A stretch of DNA of 64,000 nt from Campanula takesimana (lineage: Eukaryota; Streptophyta; Magnoliopsida; Asterales; Campanulaceae). The number at the start of each line of letters is the position of its first letter. Positions within the stretch are counted from its first letter, which is position 1. The stretch is taken from assembly GCA_026119855.1 (NCBI GenBank), contig JAOWBW010000006.1, positions 310,001 to 374,000 on the forward strand. Direction: 5' to 3'. The notes under the pieces are model-generated. The model saw only the letters and a program-made list of their open reading frames with translations. It searched no databases and was not told the origin of the DNA. A program made the translations under genes and the position numbers. Shown in pieces: positions 1 through 11,150 of the stretch.

Positions 1-1076
1 CTTGACAATGTCACCGTGGGTTACTTCACCATGAGATTGATGCTGACCTAAGACTGAACATGTCGACGGTAGTTGATTGCCTTGATGAAGGATCACCAGC
101 CAAATCTGCATCTATGAATCCACTAAGAACAACCTCTAAATTTTTCTTAATAACAGTCCAAAATCCTTTGTATCCCTAAGATAGCGAAGAACGCTTTTGT
201 GATGCATCACGATGAGGTTTTCTAGGATTTTGAGTGAATTGACTAAGCAGCCCAACTGAATAAGAAATGCCAGGCCTTGTTACAGCCATTATAGCCATGC
301 ACAATAGACTTCCATTAAGCATACGAAATGGAAAAGCATCTTGTAACTTCTTTCCTTCATTTGCTTTCAGTTTCATATTTAGCACAGTTGGCGTAGTTAT
401 TGGTTTGCAGTTAAATATATTAAACTTTCGGAAATCCTATTCGCATACTGACTCTGGGACACAAAGATACTCCCTATGTCCCAGAGTAAGTATCCACCCT
501 TAAATTTGCATGGAAATTAAGAAATGGTGGAAGTGATTTAAGTGTTGTATGGAAAAGTGAGGTAGGAGAGAGAAAGTGGGGTAGAGAATAGCAAGTTGAT
601 TGGTGTTGTGAGTATAAAGGTAAAGTATGAGAGAGAATGATTGGGAGGAATAGTAAAAATTCTTTGCCGACACTTGCTCTGAGGCACACTAAAAAGGAAA
701 GGTGGCACTTACTCTGGGACGGAGGGAGTACCTTTCTTGCAAAATGACACCTCCAAACAAAGAAAATGCTGAAAATTGTCCAAAGTTACTTTTCAAACCG
801 AGCACCCAGCTCTTCTTGCAACCCACTTATTCTTGCTCATCAATTCATTGACTACCATGTCATCAAGTAGAGTAGTACAAGAACATGTACCCTTCCATCC
901 TTCGTTATAAATAAGCTTGCATCACCATTCGAAGAAACATACGCACAGAAAGTTAAATATTGAGCAATCTTTCCGTGCCATGCACGTAGAGCTTGCTTAA
1001 GCCCATAAAGGGATTTCATGAGTAGACAAACATGATCAGGGAAGTGCAAGGATTTGAATCCAATAAGCTGCTCCAT
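1..1076 (-). mobile_element. Ty1/copia reverse transcriptase/RNase H remnant
   Basis: Minus-strand frames keep recognisable copia reverse transcriptase blocks. 1076-852 contains CLLMKSLYGLKQALRAWHGK followed by a degraded catalytic region (LYLMTW where VDDM-like residues are expected). 850-730 continues as EELGARFE. 467-176 continues as KLKANEGKKLQDAFPFRMLNG, then TRPGISYSVGLLSQFTQNPRKPH, which precedes the RNase H domain. Frameshifts and stops are frequent and the element runs off the left edge, so it is a dead fragment. A Stowaway MITE (470-728) splits the domain. It is probably the 3' half of the element whose gag and protease lie at 2980-4914 on the same strand. Confidence 0.85.
470..728. 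mobile_element. Stowaway-type MITE inserted in copia RT
   Basis: The ends are inverted copies of about 24 bp: the left reads CTCCCTATGTCCCAGAGTAAGT and the right reads its complement as ACTTACTCTGGGACGGAGGGAG. Both are flanked by TA (468-469 and 729-730), the Stowaway/Tc1-mariner target. It is 259 bp with no coding capacity. The interior (TTAAGAAATGGTGGAAGTGA and GAGAATGAGTGGGAGGAATA-like words) recurs in the MITE at 17089-18911 and partly at 41568-41854, defining one local subfamily. Confidence 0.88.
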
Positions 1077-2000
1077 ATAAATTTCTCAATCTCTATCTCC
1101 AATATTAAAAAAAAAAAAAAAAAAAAAAAACATTTTTTACGTCAAATTTTTCTGCCTCTGGCTGAAAGTTTCTTCGTAGTCTACGTAGTACTTAAAACCC
1201 ACAAGCTACAAGTCTTGCTTTGTACCTATCAATTGTTCCATCAACTTTTCACTTAATTCGATAAATCATTTGCAAGAAACAGGTTGAACATCGTCATTCT
1301 TAGGAACTAAATTTCAAGTCTCATTCATAAATAGAGAGTTGATTTCTTCTTTCACTCGTGTAGCCACCCCTTTCTGAACTGCTAATCACCACCGATCACG
1401 AGTTTGACTCTCTATTTTATTGCTTTTGATCAGATTCTGGTAAGTTTCATCATCTTTTGTTAAGTTCTTAGCTTATTCAGTTAGTTTTGGACTTAGCTGA
1501 GTAACGGGACTGACGGTGAAGAAAATATAGATATTTCTCCCTATTAGAGGCACAGTAGGGGACTCGCCTGTTGGGGAATTGGGGGATCTCCGCATCCACT
1601 AGCCCATACTAGCAGTCATCAACATGGAGAAAGTAATTCAACACATGAATAATATAATATGAAAGAGCAAGAACACCATGATTTATTAACCCGGTTCACC
1701 GCCCCCTGTGGCTACATCCGGAGGCACCAAGCTAGGATATCACTATAATAATAAATGAAGGATTACAACTTTAGCACATGCACTCACATAGATCTAGCAT
1801 GGCTACTCTCCATGAACAATCTCTCATACATATTATCTCACCTTCCCAAGAACACACAAACAACACGGTCATGGCCGGGTTGTAGGATCGCCCCCAATGG
1901 CTCTCCTAGGCCCCCGGCCCCCTCCTAGACACTATTTTGTGGCTCCCTTTAATATCCTAACTTTCACCTATCAAGCACACAATATTATGGACGAATTTAT

Positions 2001-2010
2001 GCTTATATAG
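2001..2010 (-). promoter_or_regulatory. TATA box of solo LTR
   Basis: The minus strand reads CTATATAAGC, a good plant TATA box, inside the solo LTR and downstream of its GC-rich motif pair. Transcription from it would run leftward. Whether it is active cannot be judged from sequence. Confidence 0.5.
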
Positions 2011-2093
2011 GTGTACAAGAAAGCCCTAAGTCGTTTGGAAGAGATTGCATCAAAATAGGAAACAATGACAAAAATTGGTTTCTGCCCGAGGGA

Positions 2094-2128
2094 GTGGGCG
2101 AGCGCCCAGACCCAAAGTGGGCGAGCGC
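2094..2128 (-). repeat. Paired GC-rich LTR motif, 23-bp step
   Basis: GTGGGCGAGCGC is found at 2094 and again at 2117, exactly 23 bp apart, in otherwise AT-rich DNA. The pair lies upstream of the TATA-like box of the minus-strand solo LTR, with about 84 bp between them. A degenerate CTGCCCGAGG just before it (2082-2091) may be a worn third copy. Confidence 0.8.
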
Positions 2129-2304
2129 GCAAACCATCAGAATGTTCCTCTCCGTTTTTGTCTTTGCTCGGAGACCACTTAGCCCTCCGTAGCTGCTTGT
2201 TTCCTCCTCCTTGAACTCCTCTTGACCTCTACCAACTCCCCATGACTTAGACTCCTTCTCCCCTTTGCTTCCTCGTAGTTTAGGACTCAAATCCCAACAT
2301 CGCC

Positions 2305-2979
2305 CTTGGGAACGAATCTTAGACGGGACCCGTCCTCCAGAAGTTAATGGTTTTTTCCTTTCTCTTTCTTTCCTATTTTGTTTCCCACTTCCTCTTTTCT
2401 TACTCGTTGCTCTTCTAATCCACAATTTAACCTAATTGAGTCATCTATGAACCCTTCTAGAGAGATTTGTTTCCTAGTCAAACACTACCAAATTATGATT
2501 CCTTTTCCTCCAAGGAAATCGTGTTTCTCAAGTATAAATACAAGGTTCCTCCCCTTGTCTTCAACACGTTAATTTACACACAAATATACTCCTAAGAGTC
2601 TAAAGCTAGGTATACAAATCTCCTAACTATACTCTTGGTTGCTTTTATTTGTTTTCTTCTACATGTCTTCAATATGTGATCACCATAGCAAAATGATCAG
2701 TTTGAGATCCCTCTAATTCATGGAGGTTTCTAAAACATAATCCGACATTCCAACTATAAAACAAAACTATTGTTTTGCAATCTAAATAATGCTAAAGCAA
2801 GACCCATCCCTAGATAAGGTGGAATCGGTGCTCCGTGACCTTCTCATTCCATAACTTAACCCCAGAACCATTGATTCTCATTCATAAGGTTTTTCCTATG
2901 TTTTCCTTTAAGTGACATAGGTGGCAACTCGAAATTAAATAAAGACACTGTAATTAAAAAAAAATGTTTTTCACCATTC
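2305..2979. other. Gene-free stretch in the copia remnant
   Basis: No conserved coding signal was found. A plus-strand TATAAATAC at about 2533, followed by a CT-rich leader-like stretch, could be part of another worn LTR promoter, but I found no bounding TG...CA ends. It lies where the integrase region of the minus-strand copia remnant would be expected. Confidence 0.4.
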
Positions 2980-4914
2980 TCACAACTCCATCTTCCTATC
3001 CATGCCTCCTTTTAGCTTTTTTGTAAGAGTATGCTTCATCTTCATCAATTGGTCCATCAAAAAGAAACATTTGCTGACTTTCTCATCGTCTTTTCGGATG
3101 CAATAATCCTTATACTTCTCTAGCCTTTTTGGAATCCATTGGAACCTACAAATCGGCACTTCATCGCCGTAAGTTTGTCCATTTCCACCACAAGGCTCAT
3201 CTTCTTCCATTAAGAAAGACTTTAATAATTCAGAATTATCATCCCGATGAAATTCCTCACTTTCATTGTTTTGTGAACCTATCAAATGTTTTGCAACTGG
3301 CAGCACATAGTAGGATGAAATTTCATAAATATTTCATCCCTTTGATGTCACAACCTTCTTTTTCGTTGCATCCAACACCAAATCAGTATCAATACTTCTA
3401 ATATTTTCAAGAACTTTGACATCATGAGGGCCAAAGAGAACATACCTCTCAGAATTTGAAATCTGAGATAGCGAATTGGTCATACCAGGAACGTGGTAGA
3501 CATTATTAAGTGTCACACTCCATTGCGCGATCCCTTGTTCTCATTTGAATAGAACCTTCATTCTCCACATGATGATTGTCTGCAATTGTAATAGCATCAT
3601 TACCCGAGTAAGCTTCAAGGTGTGAGAAGAGCGAACTTTCACCCGTTAAATGGTGAGAACATCTGGACTCAATTATCCAATCTCTTTTGTAGTATATAAT
3701 CATTGTTTTGTTGATATATGCTCTTTGAAGTGCCCGAATTCCCTTCATAAACACTCACCCTCAAAACCTTTTGATGTGTCCAGGTTGCCCGCACCTGTGA
3801 CACCTTACTTTCTCCTTAGCCTGGCAATTTTGACCCGTTACCCACTAACCCACACAACCCAACCCATTACAACATGACCCAACCCAACCCATTTAAATTA
3901 GCGGGTTGAAACGGGTTACCCGTGAACACAAATAGGCAGCATTAATAAATTTAAGGCACCCCGCCCGAAAAAATAAACGGGTCGACCCGTTTCAACCCGC
4001 TGACCCAGCCCATTTGACCCACTGACTTAACGGGTTGTAGAGGGTCGCCCCGTTTTAACCCGACCCAACCCAACCCGCACAATTGCCAGGCCTGCTTTCT
4101 CCCATTTATCATTCTTTGACCCTTTGTCTTGATATTTCTTCTCCCAATCTTTCTTATCTCATTTTTTTTACATTTTTTCTTCTCCCAGACACCTGAATTC
4201 TCTCCTTATTATCTCCTTGCCACTTCTTCTTGTGGCCATTCTTTCTATGTCCAGAAAACAATGCCTCATCTTCCTCACCATAAGGAGAAACCTTAAACAA
4301 TTGCATAGCAAGAGTCTCTTGATTAGTTAACAGATTTTCCAATTCAGTAATGCTTAGTTGGTTGGCCCAACCTAAAATTGAGATCCAAAATCGTATTTAC
4401 TGCTTCCTTATGCCTCGAATAAGATACCAACAAAATTTTGCCTCACTAATTGGCTCATCCGGGTATAATGACGCAACTTCCAAACATAAAGTCTTCACCC
4501 TTCTGGAAATACTACTGAGTAGTGTTCATGCTACCTTGAGTTGTATTGGCCAACTCATTTTTCAAATATTGATGTCGTGCAGTGTTCTTCTTGGTGAAGA
4601 GCTTCCCCAGTTCATCCAATACTTCTTTCGGTGATTTCTTGCCGCGGATGTGATCAATTAAATCCTTGTGGAAATCACTCTGCAAAGCAATTAAGGTCTT
4701 CCAACACTTGATCATCTATTTTCTTTTAAATTCTGCATTTTATGCTTTTTTTTAGCTGGTATCTCAAAAATTGCTCCATCAGATGCGCCTTCATGCAAAG
4801 CCGCCAGTATTGGTAATCGTTGTGCGTAAGCTTCTCAAAGCCGAACTGGTCCACTACTCCATTCATGTCCATTCTGGATGCCAACAAATGAAGCAAACAA
4901 CCAACTTCTTCCAA
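2980..4914 (-). mobile_element. Ty1/copia gag-protease remnant
   Basis: Reading leftward, 4914-4720 gives a gag start (VDQFGFEKLTHNDYQYWRLC, like the copia gag block that begins F.KL...NY..W). 4715-4512 and 4342-4154 continue gag. 3754-3506 gives WIIESRCSHHLTGE, the protease block, in which the family's DSG triad reads ESR here, so it would be inactive. 3516-3334 gives LNNVYHVPGMTNSL. 3306-2980 looks like the linker before reverse transcriptase. The frames are separated by stops and shifts and interrupted by the MITE at 3816-4094. Most of the integrase was not found. Confidence 0.75.
3816..4094. mobile_element. hAT-type MITE rich in CCCAACCC/GGGTT words
   Basis: The inverted ends share GCCTGGCAATT (left TTAGCCTGGCAATT, right complement CAGGCCTGGCAATT). 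The 8-bp duplication CTTTCTCC flanks it at 3808-3815 and 4095-4102, as expected for hAT transposition. The inside is full of ACCCG, CCCAACCC and GGGTTG words in both orientations. It is 279 bp and non-coding. The CCCAACCC runs resemble telomere repeats only superficially. Confidence 0.85.
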
Positions 4915-5050
4915 ACTTCCTCCTTCGATCTAACACCAGCCAGCGTTTACAGCTCAAATGCCAGATTGAGAGACAAAGACACTCACCAAGTAAAGCTAAA
5001 ACTTCTAAAATGTACGCCCATGATCGCTAGGGAAGTGAAATAGAAAGAGT

Positions 5051-6179
5051 AATACGAAGCACAGACTTAAAAAGAACATAAATATCTTGAAGACTGACTA
5101 TTCTGAAATATCTTAACTTTTCTCTAATTGATTCCAGCTATAGGTTACATTATTTATAGATGCATAAGAATATTCAAGCCTAGGTACTTGACTCTCGAAA
5201 AAAATAATTGATGCAAATGTATGTGTAAATAAATATATAATCTACTATATGCAAGTACGCATAAACAACTTTAATGACTGACTTATACTATACATATTTA
5301 TGAACTAAACTAAACCCTTCAGCTCCTTACTCATGAGTAGAACCTCTATCTCAAATATAGCACAATCATTTCAAAAAAATTGAAACCTCGATTTCCTTAA
5401 CACAGTTTTCCCCCTCCCTCTTCTGAGTCACCGCCCATTCCCTTCTCTTCCCCACCTCCTCTTCCTCCCCCACTTCCTCTTCTCTCTCACTACCCCTTCC
5501 CTCCTCGCTCCACCTTCAGTCTGTTTGGTTGAAACAAGGTGCTACTGTTTCTTGATTTGTGAATAAAATTAGTTATGAATCTTGATGTAAACAGTTCTAA
5601 TCTGATTACTGTTATGTTTGATGTTAAAGATTGTTCATGGGGTGGTTGATAATGCTTGTTTAACAAAGATTGAAATGGGGAAGTTTTAATATGAAGAAAT
5701 TTAAGGGATGATTTTTATTTATTTTTTTATATTATTTTGATGGTGGTTGCGGTTAGTTTGATTTTCTGGACTGAAATCGGTGGTTATGGTGGTGGTGTGG
5801 TGGCGACGACATTGTCGTGGTGGTTCGGTGATGGTGGCAGCGGCATAGTGGTGGCATGGTAGTTGTAGTGTGAAGAAGACTTGGATTAAATCTCATAATT
5901 GAATGACGTTTAAGCCATATTTGAGTTATATGACGAATATACATATCACTCAAATGCACATGACCTATTTCGTTAGCTAACGTTCGTTAGTTCCATGAGG
6001 TAAAGTGGGATGATTTCAAAACTGAAGTACCACTAGATCCACTTTTCGATCGGGGGTGTAAAGTGGTATTGGGTGTATACTTGGGGCTTAAATGTATTTT
6101 GGCATTTTTAAAAAGCTGAACATTATAGAGCACATTCTTAAAATTTCAAACTCCCTCAACTCGAAACAACTCTGTCATC
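5051..6179. other. Gene-free stretch with CT-rich and GGT-rich blocks
   Basis: 5400-5520 is a pyrimidine-rich block (CTCTTC/CCTCC words). 5745-5860 is rich in GGTGGT. The arrangement of a CT-rich block followed by a GGTGGT-rich block resembles the interiors of two of the long-TIR elements (38606 and 46873), so this may be a worn relative. I found no matching long inverted ends. The short frames here show no family resemblance. Confidence 0.4.
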
Positions 6180-7150
6180 AGCAACCACCTCATTCCCAAT
6201 CAACAACGCACTAATATCGTGTCTACACCCATCAAACCAATCTGAGCTTCAGTAAAGACCCTCGGCCTAAGCGCCAATACCTTCGTGATGATCTTATGAA
6301 TACTTATTACCAAACTGATAGGCCTAAACTAACTAACCTTAACAGAAAGGTTCATTTTAGGCACTAGAGTAACAAATGTTAAGTTTATACTCTTACCTAC
6401 TGTACTTAAAGAACTCATTGAACATCCTCATAAGATCAAGCACCACAATACCCCAACAAGAGTGAAAGCAAGCCATCGAGAATCCATAAAGCCCAAGAAC
6501 CTTATCTCTCGCCATCCCATCTATAGCTCTACAAATCTCATGCTTTGAAAATACTCTTTCCAACCAGTTAGACGACCTCTGGGGTTAATACAAACAAACG
6601 GACACCAATTTACACCTCTAATCGAGGTCTGCTATGGCACTTTTCACGAAAAAGGTTCTTGTAGAAGCTAGTGATGAATTTGGAAATCAAGTTGGACTTA
6701 TGCACCAATTCTCTGAAATCTAACCGAACCTCTGAAAAAGATTGGAATTACCACCTAGCAAAAATTAAAGGTAAGATAACGATCAAGAAAGACCAAGGCA
6801 ATCAATGAAGGGGCCATGTGTACTAACCGCTTCATCTCTAAGGTTCATGCTTTGCAATATCACATTTGGCAAAGCTAATCAAAAGGCCTGGCAGAACTCC
6901 AAAATCTGGAACTTGTGAGAATCATTCTCAAAGTGTTTTCACCCTTATTAAATAAATTAATTAAAACAAAAAAGCCATTATAAGCAAACTGAGACAATAA
7001 AGTCATACTTACCTTACCTGACAATATGTAATAAGTCCAACCCCGTCCTCTCTAGTCAACAATCTTTTCAAAATGTAGAAATTAAGTAAAAATAAAGGAG
7101 AATGAGGATTCCCTAGCCGTAATCCTCTTGAAGCATTACAACACTATTGG
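6180..7150 (-). mobile_element. LINE (non-LTR) reverse transcriptase remnant, rearranged
   Basis: Minus-strand reading from about 6560 to 6250 gives FSKHEICRAIDGMARDKVLG then YGFSMACFHSCWGIVVLDLM. After frame breaks follows FRPISLVISIHKIITKVLAL. These are the fingers and palm blocks of plant L1-type reverse transcriptases. A further block, SRGLRLGNPHSPLFLL, matching the later RGLRQGDPLSP motif, lies at about 7085-7140. On this strand that is upstream of the other blocks, so the parts are out of order. Stops and shifts throughout show it is inactive. Confidence 0.75.
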
Positions 7151-8235
7151 GCTTTTCTGTTAACAATGACCGAGAAAGATGGAGAATATGGAAATTGTCT
7201 ACACCTAACCTCCATTCCCATAATTGTCCGCCTTCACAAAAATTACACACTAACCCCTTCAAACCTCCATGTCCTAGCTCCCCAACGCATCACATTCACA
7301 ACTAGAGTTTCTGCTTTGCATATCCCCAACAAAAGCACTGTGATTTTCCAAATTGATATTCCCCAAAAGCTTCCTGATTCTCACAGTCAAGACCTTAGTA
7401 TGATCTCGTAAACACTTCTAACAATACTAATATGTCTGAAATCACTAACCTACACCCGAACGATCATTTTGTAGCAATAAGGGTCATAAAAGTAGAAATT
7501 ATGTTTTCCCCAAAATACAATTCTCGTGAAGATCCAAAAATACCCTCAAAAGAGTGTCCTTCACTATATCTTAACATAAACGGGAAAAAAAGTCACAGAT
7601 AAACCATCATACTCAGGTGTTATACTAACCAAGAGAAAAAAAAAAGTAAGGTTGTTTGATTAGGTGCCTATTTTTGCCTGCAGTCTTATGTTTTCTCCAT
7701 GACTTTTTCTCGGAGAAAAAGTTAGAGATAATATCAAAGTCAGGTGTCAATTCTGATAATAATACATTTAGTCATTCAACACAAGAGTACTCATAATCCA
7801 TTCGAAGTCAGAACACCCGAACCTAAATAATAAAAAATATATGAACATATTCATAGAGATATTGATATCTCTTATCAAAAAATTGAGATATTGATATCCA
7901 ACGAATCAACGATACATTCAGATATATCTGAATGAAGAAAAAGTCGTAGTGAAACCATCAGACTTGAGTGTTGAAACGATTTCATTTATTTTTTGCAATG
8001 TTCTCTACATGAGCCCCCCATTTATTTTAATTTTTTTTATATAAAATAGGTCTTTAAACAGCCAAATACATATACCAAAGATGTTTTCAAATGTATAAAG
8101 CCAATCGATTGCGAGCTAAAATGATGCAGAAGTAAATAAAGCAGATAAAGTACCAAAACAATATAAAAGAAATGAGATTATTTTCTTTGGTGGAGCAGTG
8201 AGGGAGTGAGGATTAATGCTTCTTACAGTTGTATC
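7151..8235. other. Downstream flank of CLPP2 with short direct repeats
   Basis: No gene is seen. Three imperfect direct repeats of about 35 bp (near 7590, 7720 and 7940; core AAGTC..AG.GA.A..ATCA followed by CAGGTGT or GAGTGTT) lie in a row. The stretch 7785-7935 (ACTCATAATCCATTC ... ATACATTCAGATA) reappears at 8705-8825 inside the CLPP2 intron. The last part probably includes the CLPP2 3' untranslated region. Confidence 0.45.
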
Positions 8236-10968
8236 TTAATCTGAAGCTTTATCTTTGTCTTTTCCTTCACTAGCGACGGCATCAGTCACTAAAGTTATTG
8301 GCCTCTGGTCTAAAACCTCATCTATTATTCCAAACTCCTTTGCCTCTTCTGGGGTCATAAAGTAATCCCGGTCCATATTCTTCTCAATTTTATCTATAGG
8401 CTGACCAGTATGCTTTCTATACAGCTCATTCAATGCATCCCAAACTCGAACAATCTGCTTCGTATGAATAGTCAAATCTTTAGCCTGTCCACTGTACCCT
8501 CCTGACGGTTGATGAATCATGATTGTAGCATTTGGAAGAGATCGTCTCTCGCCCTTTGCACCAGCAGCCAATAGAAGAGAAGCCATTGATGCTGCCTGAC
8601 CCAAACATATTGTACTGATTGGAGAACGAATGTACTGCATTGTATCATATATCGCAAGACCTACATAAATATAATGTAGGCTCAGTGATATACCCCAAAA
8701 TTGTGATTAACACGCAACTTGAACACAAAAATGCTCATAATCCATTCAAGTCAAAGTGTTCCAACCTTGAGAACAAAAGAATATTTGATATCCAAACAAT
8801 ACATTCAGATACATTTCAATATATCGGTGTTATATGATTCCATCATTAGAGCTTGCATTTGATTTTAGAAGATTAAGAATTCAAATTTTTAGAGATAAAC
8901 CTTCAAAAATGTACTGATGTACAAAAACTGAAGTAGACTGACGATGACAGAGCTGACATGCGAGGAAATATCAACTTCAAATATTTGCATAACTTAGAAT
9001 GAAAGAAAGATGGCTCATGGGTCAAAAAGTGCCAACCAGCTTGAAAAAAGATTAAGAAACAGATAAAGCTCTGATTTTTCAGGAATAATAATTGGTAAGA
9101 GCAGTTATGGTTGTCTGTATCTAACGGAAAGCGCATCAGCACATGGCCCTTACTATGTAACCTCTTTCTGCCATGCTGCAGTGTACATTTGGTGGCAATA
9201 ATCATTTTCAGCATAGGTGTCTAACAAAAATGTCAACTTTGCAGATGAATTGCAAAATGTAACTGAAATTTTAAGATCAAAGTACTCGTGCCTAAGAATC
9301 ATGGAAGTTCAACAGGAGTACAATTCCTTACGTATGGACTTCAAAGTCTTGCAGTGTATTTCTTTCCGGCCTTAGTGTGAGATGCTGGTACGGGAGCATG
9401 CCCCCAGGCCCCACAGTTAACTGACCACGTTCATTTTGTTTCCTATAAACTCCTAGTATGCTCTTCAAATTTGCCTCCGGATAACTGTAGATTCATTGAG
9501 CACAGGGAACAGGGACAGCCTTTTCTCCCTTTTACCAACCTTAATGGAGGACAAACCTCGTTATATGGGAATACGATTATTGTATTGGATGCATTTGCAA
9601 TATCGTTGATGTGAACATAAAAATACCTCCAAAAAAATAGGGGTTAGTGCACCTAGGGATAAATAGCCCTCTTGATTAATGAGATCCTAATTCACCGAGT
9701 ATGTGTGAATTAGCAAACCAATGGCCCATTGCCTCCTCCAGCAGATTTTGAAGCAGATCACATGAGAACAACTTCCATCTATTCTACTCCCTTTGTCCCT
9801 AAATGAATGTCCGAATTTCATTTCAAGGGACATTCTGAAAATCTCACTTTTTGTACAATTAAATGAAAGATTCATAAATATTTTTGTTTCCTATTTTTCA
9901 AACATTTAGTTTTGCAAGTATAAAGAGACTAGTGAAAAAAAAATGATAAAAGAACACTTGGGGACAAAGTTATTTTCAAAAAAAGACATTCATTTTGGGA
10001 CAAAAATTTCTTGAAAATAGACATTCGTTTACGGACAGAGGGAGTACTTATTATCTGTTCTAATCCATAATGGAATTTAGATAAAGGTAATAACAGCTGA
10101 AGCATAAGTTTCCATTACTAGACACAGAATTTTCAACATTAATGTACCAAATGTGGATACACGGAAATCCTTAGGACAATTGACACAAATCAAAAGGATG
10201 GAGCAATAGAAATCAGATGCATTCCAGTGAAGCTAAGCTAACACATGACAAGCATCCTAGAGCAAGTGACAATTGAGATATCCTAGATGCTACAATCAGT
10301 AGGTTTTTGTTAATTCAAGAAAACAAAATCACTTCAAACAACTTTGCGTCAATTGACTCTAAGCAAGACCAATATCTTGCAACGTGCAATTACCAACTAT
10401 AAATGCAACGACTATGTTCATTATGGACGAATCAACTAGCAAAAACTCCATCATTCTCCTACGTCCTACCGTGCAACTGAGTCATGGACTACTTACTGTT
10501 CTACAACTTAATTAATTAAAATAGCTCAATAACAAATAAATAACTTAAAAACCCCAGATTAGGTTAAATTCACAAACAGCAAAACACAATCTCGAAGAAA
10601 AATTGAAGATTGCAAAACTGAAAATTGAAAATTAAAACCGCACCAGCCGTAACTGCACCCCCAGGGGAATTGAGGTACATGTTGATAGGTTTGGAAGGGT
10701 TCTCAGATTCGAGGAAGAGGAGCTGCGCAACGACGACATGAGCAGTATCGTCGGAGATAGGGCCGTTAATGCAAATGATTCTCTCTTTCAGGAGGCGAGA
10801 GAAGATGTCGTAGGCTCTCTCGCCACGAGAAGAATGCTCGATCACCATTGGTATAAGACTGTACGACCTTGAGGTTGCCTTCGCCGTCGACCATGGAGAA
10901 TGTTGATGCTTGTTCTTCAGTCCTAATTGACATATCTTAGCCAAATTGCGGGCAATTGGACTGGCCAT
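8236..10968 (-). CDS. CLPP2: ATP-dependent Clp protease proteolytic subunit, mitochondrial type (ClpP2)
   Basis: Two exons, 10968-10644 and 8660-8236, joined across a 1,983-bp GT-AG intron (TGTAG acceptor). They restore SPGGAVTAGLAIYDTMQYIR in frame and give 249 residues. ClpP is the barrel-shaped serine peptidase that degrades proteins unfolded by a ClpX-type ATPase. This paralogue is the nuclear-encoded mitochondrial one. The catalytic triad is visible: Ser133 in GQAASMAS, His158 in MIHQPSGG and Asp207 in DRDYFM, with the 25-residue Ser-His spacing of the family. About 30 N-terminal residues before SYSLIPMVIEHSSRGERAYD are basic and Ser-rich with few acidic residues, fitting a mitochondrial targeting peptide. 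The C-terminal tail is charged (GKDKDKASD). The start is the only ATG giving this presequence. The intron carries a MITE (9787-10044). From family knowledge the length is close to the Arabidopsis protein. Confidence 0.96.
8661..10643 (-). other. CLPP2 intron
   Basis: It starts GTGCGG and ends TTATGTAG on the minus strand. Apart from the MITE at 9787-10044 and the repeat at 8705-8825 shared with 7785-7935, it is AT-rich, with no coding or RNA gene signal. Confidence 0.85.
9787..10044. mobile_element. Stowaway-type MITE in CLPP2 intron
   Basis: Left end CTCCCTTTGTCCCTAAATGA, right-end complement CTCCCTCTGTCCGTAAACGA, with TA on both sides (9785-9786 and 10045-10046). It is 258 bp. Its interior words (GGGACAAAGTTATTTTC, GACATTCATTTTGGGACA) recur at 14660-14751 and 45550-46395. 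Confidence 0.87.
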
Positions 10969-11150
10969 TGCTGGGGTGAAGAGGGGAGCTTGCCTGAGAG
11001 CTCGTCGGAAATGGAAAGTAGGGTTTCACCTTTATTGGTGGCAACAGCGAGAGAATGAGTTAATGGAAATGTTTGGATTATTTTTTTCTATTTTTATTTT
11101 TTTGATCACAAATGTTTGGATTATTAAATTTAAAAAAAAATACTGATATT
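10969..11150 (-). promoter_or_regulatory. CLPP2 leader and proximal promoter region
   Basis: Immediately upstream of the CLPP2 start, the minus strand is CT-rich (TCCCCTCTTCACCCC, GAAACCCTACTTTCC), typical of a plant 5' leader. AT-rich DNA follows from about 11060. No clear TATA box was seen, which is common for housekeeping genes. Confidence 0.4.

Larger units (their letters stand above)
1569..2299 (-). mobile_element. Solo LTR, copia-like, with perfect target duplication
   Basis: On the minus strand it starts TGTTGGGATTTGAG and ends CCCCAACA, giving TGTTGGG inverted ends. The same five bases TCGCC lie directly outside both ends (1564-1568 and 2300-2304), a clean target-site duplication. 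It is 731 bp and no internal retrotransposon sequence adjoins it, so it is a solo LTR left by LTR-LTR recombination. It contains a CTATATAAGC box on the minus strand (about 2001-2010) and a paired GC-rich motif at 2094-2128. Confidence 0.85.

Noticed and set aside
2003..2425. 140-codon minus-strand frame
   Set aside because: It overlaps the solo LTR and its edge, crosses the LTR boundary and has no recognisable domain.
3820..4094. CCCAACCC/GGGTTGGG runs as interstitial telomere repeats
   Set aside because: The words are not the plant telomere unit CCCTAAA and they lie inside an element with 8-bp duplications and inverted ends.
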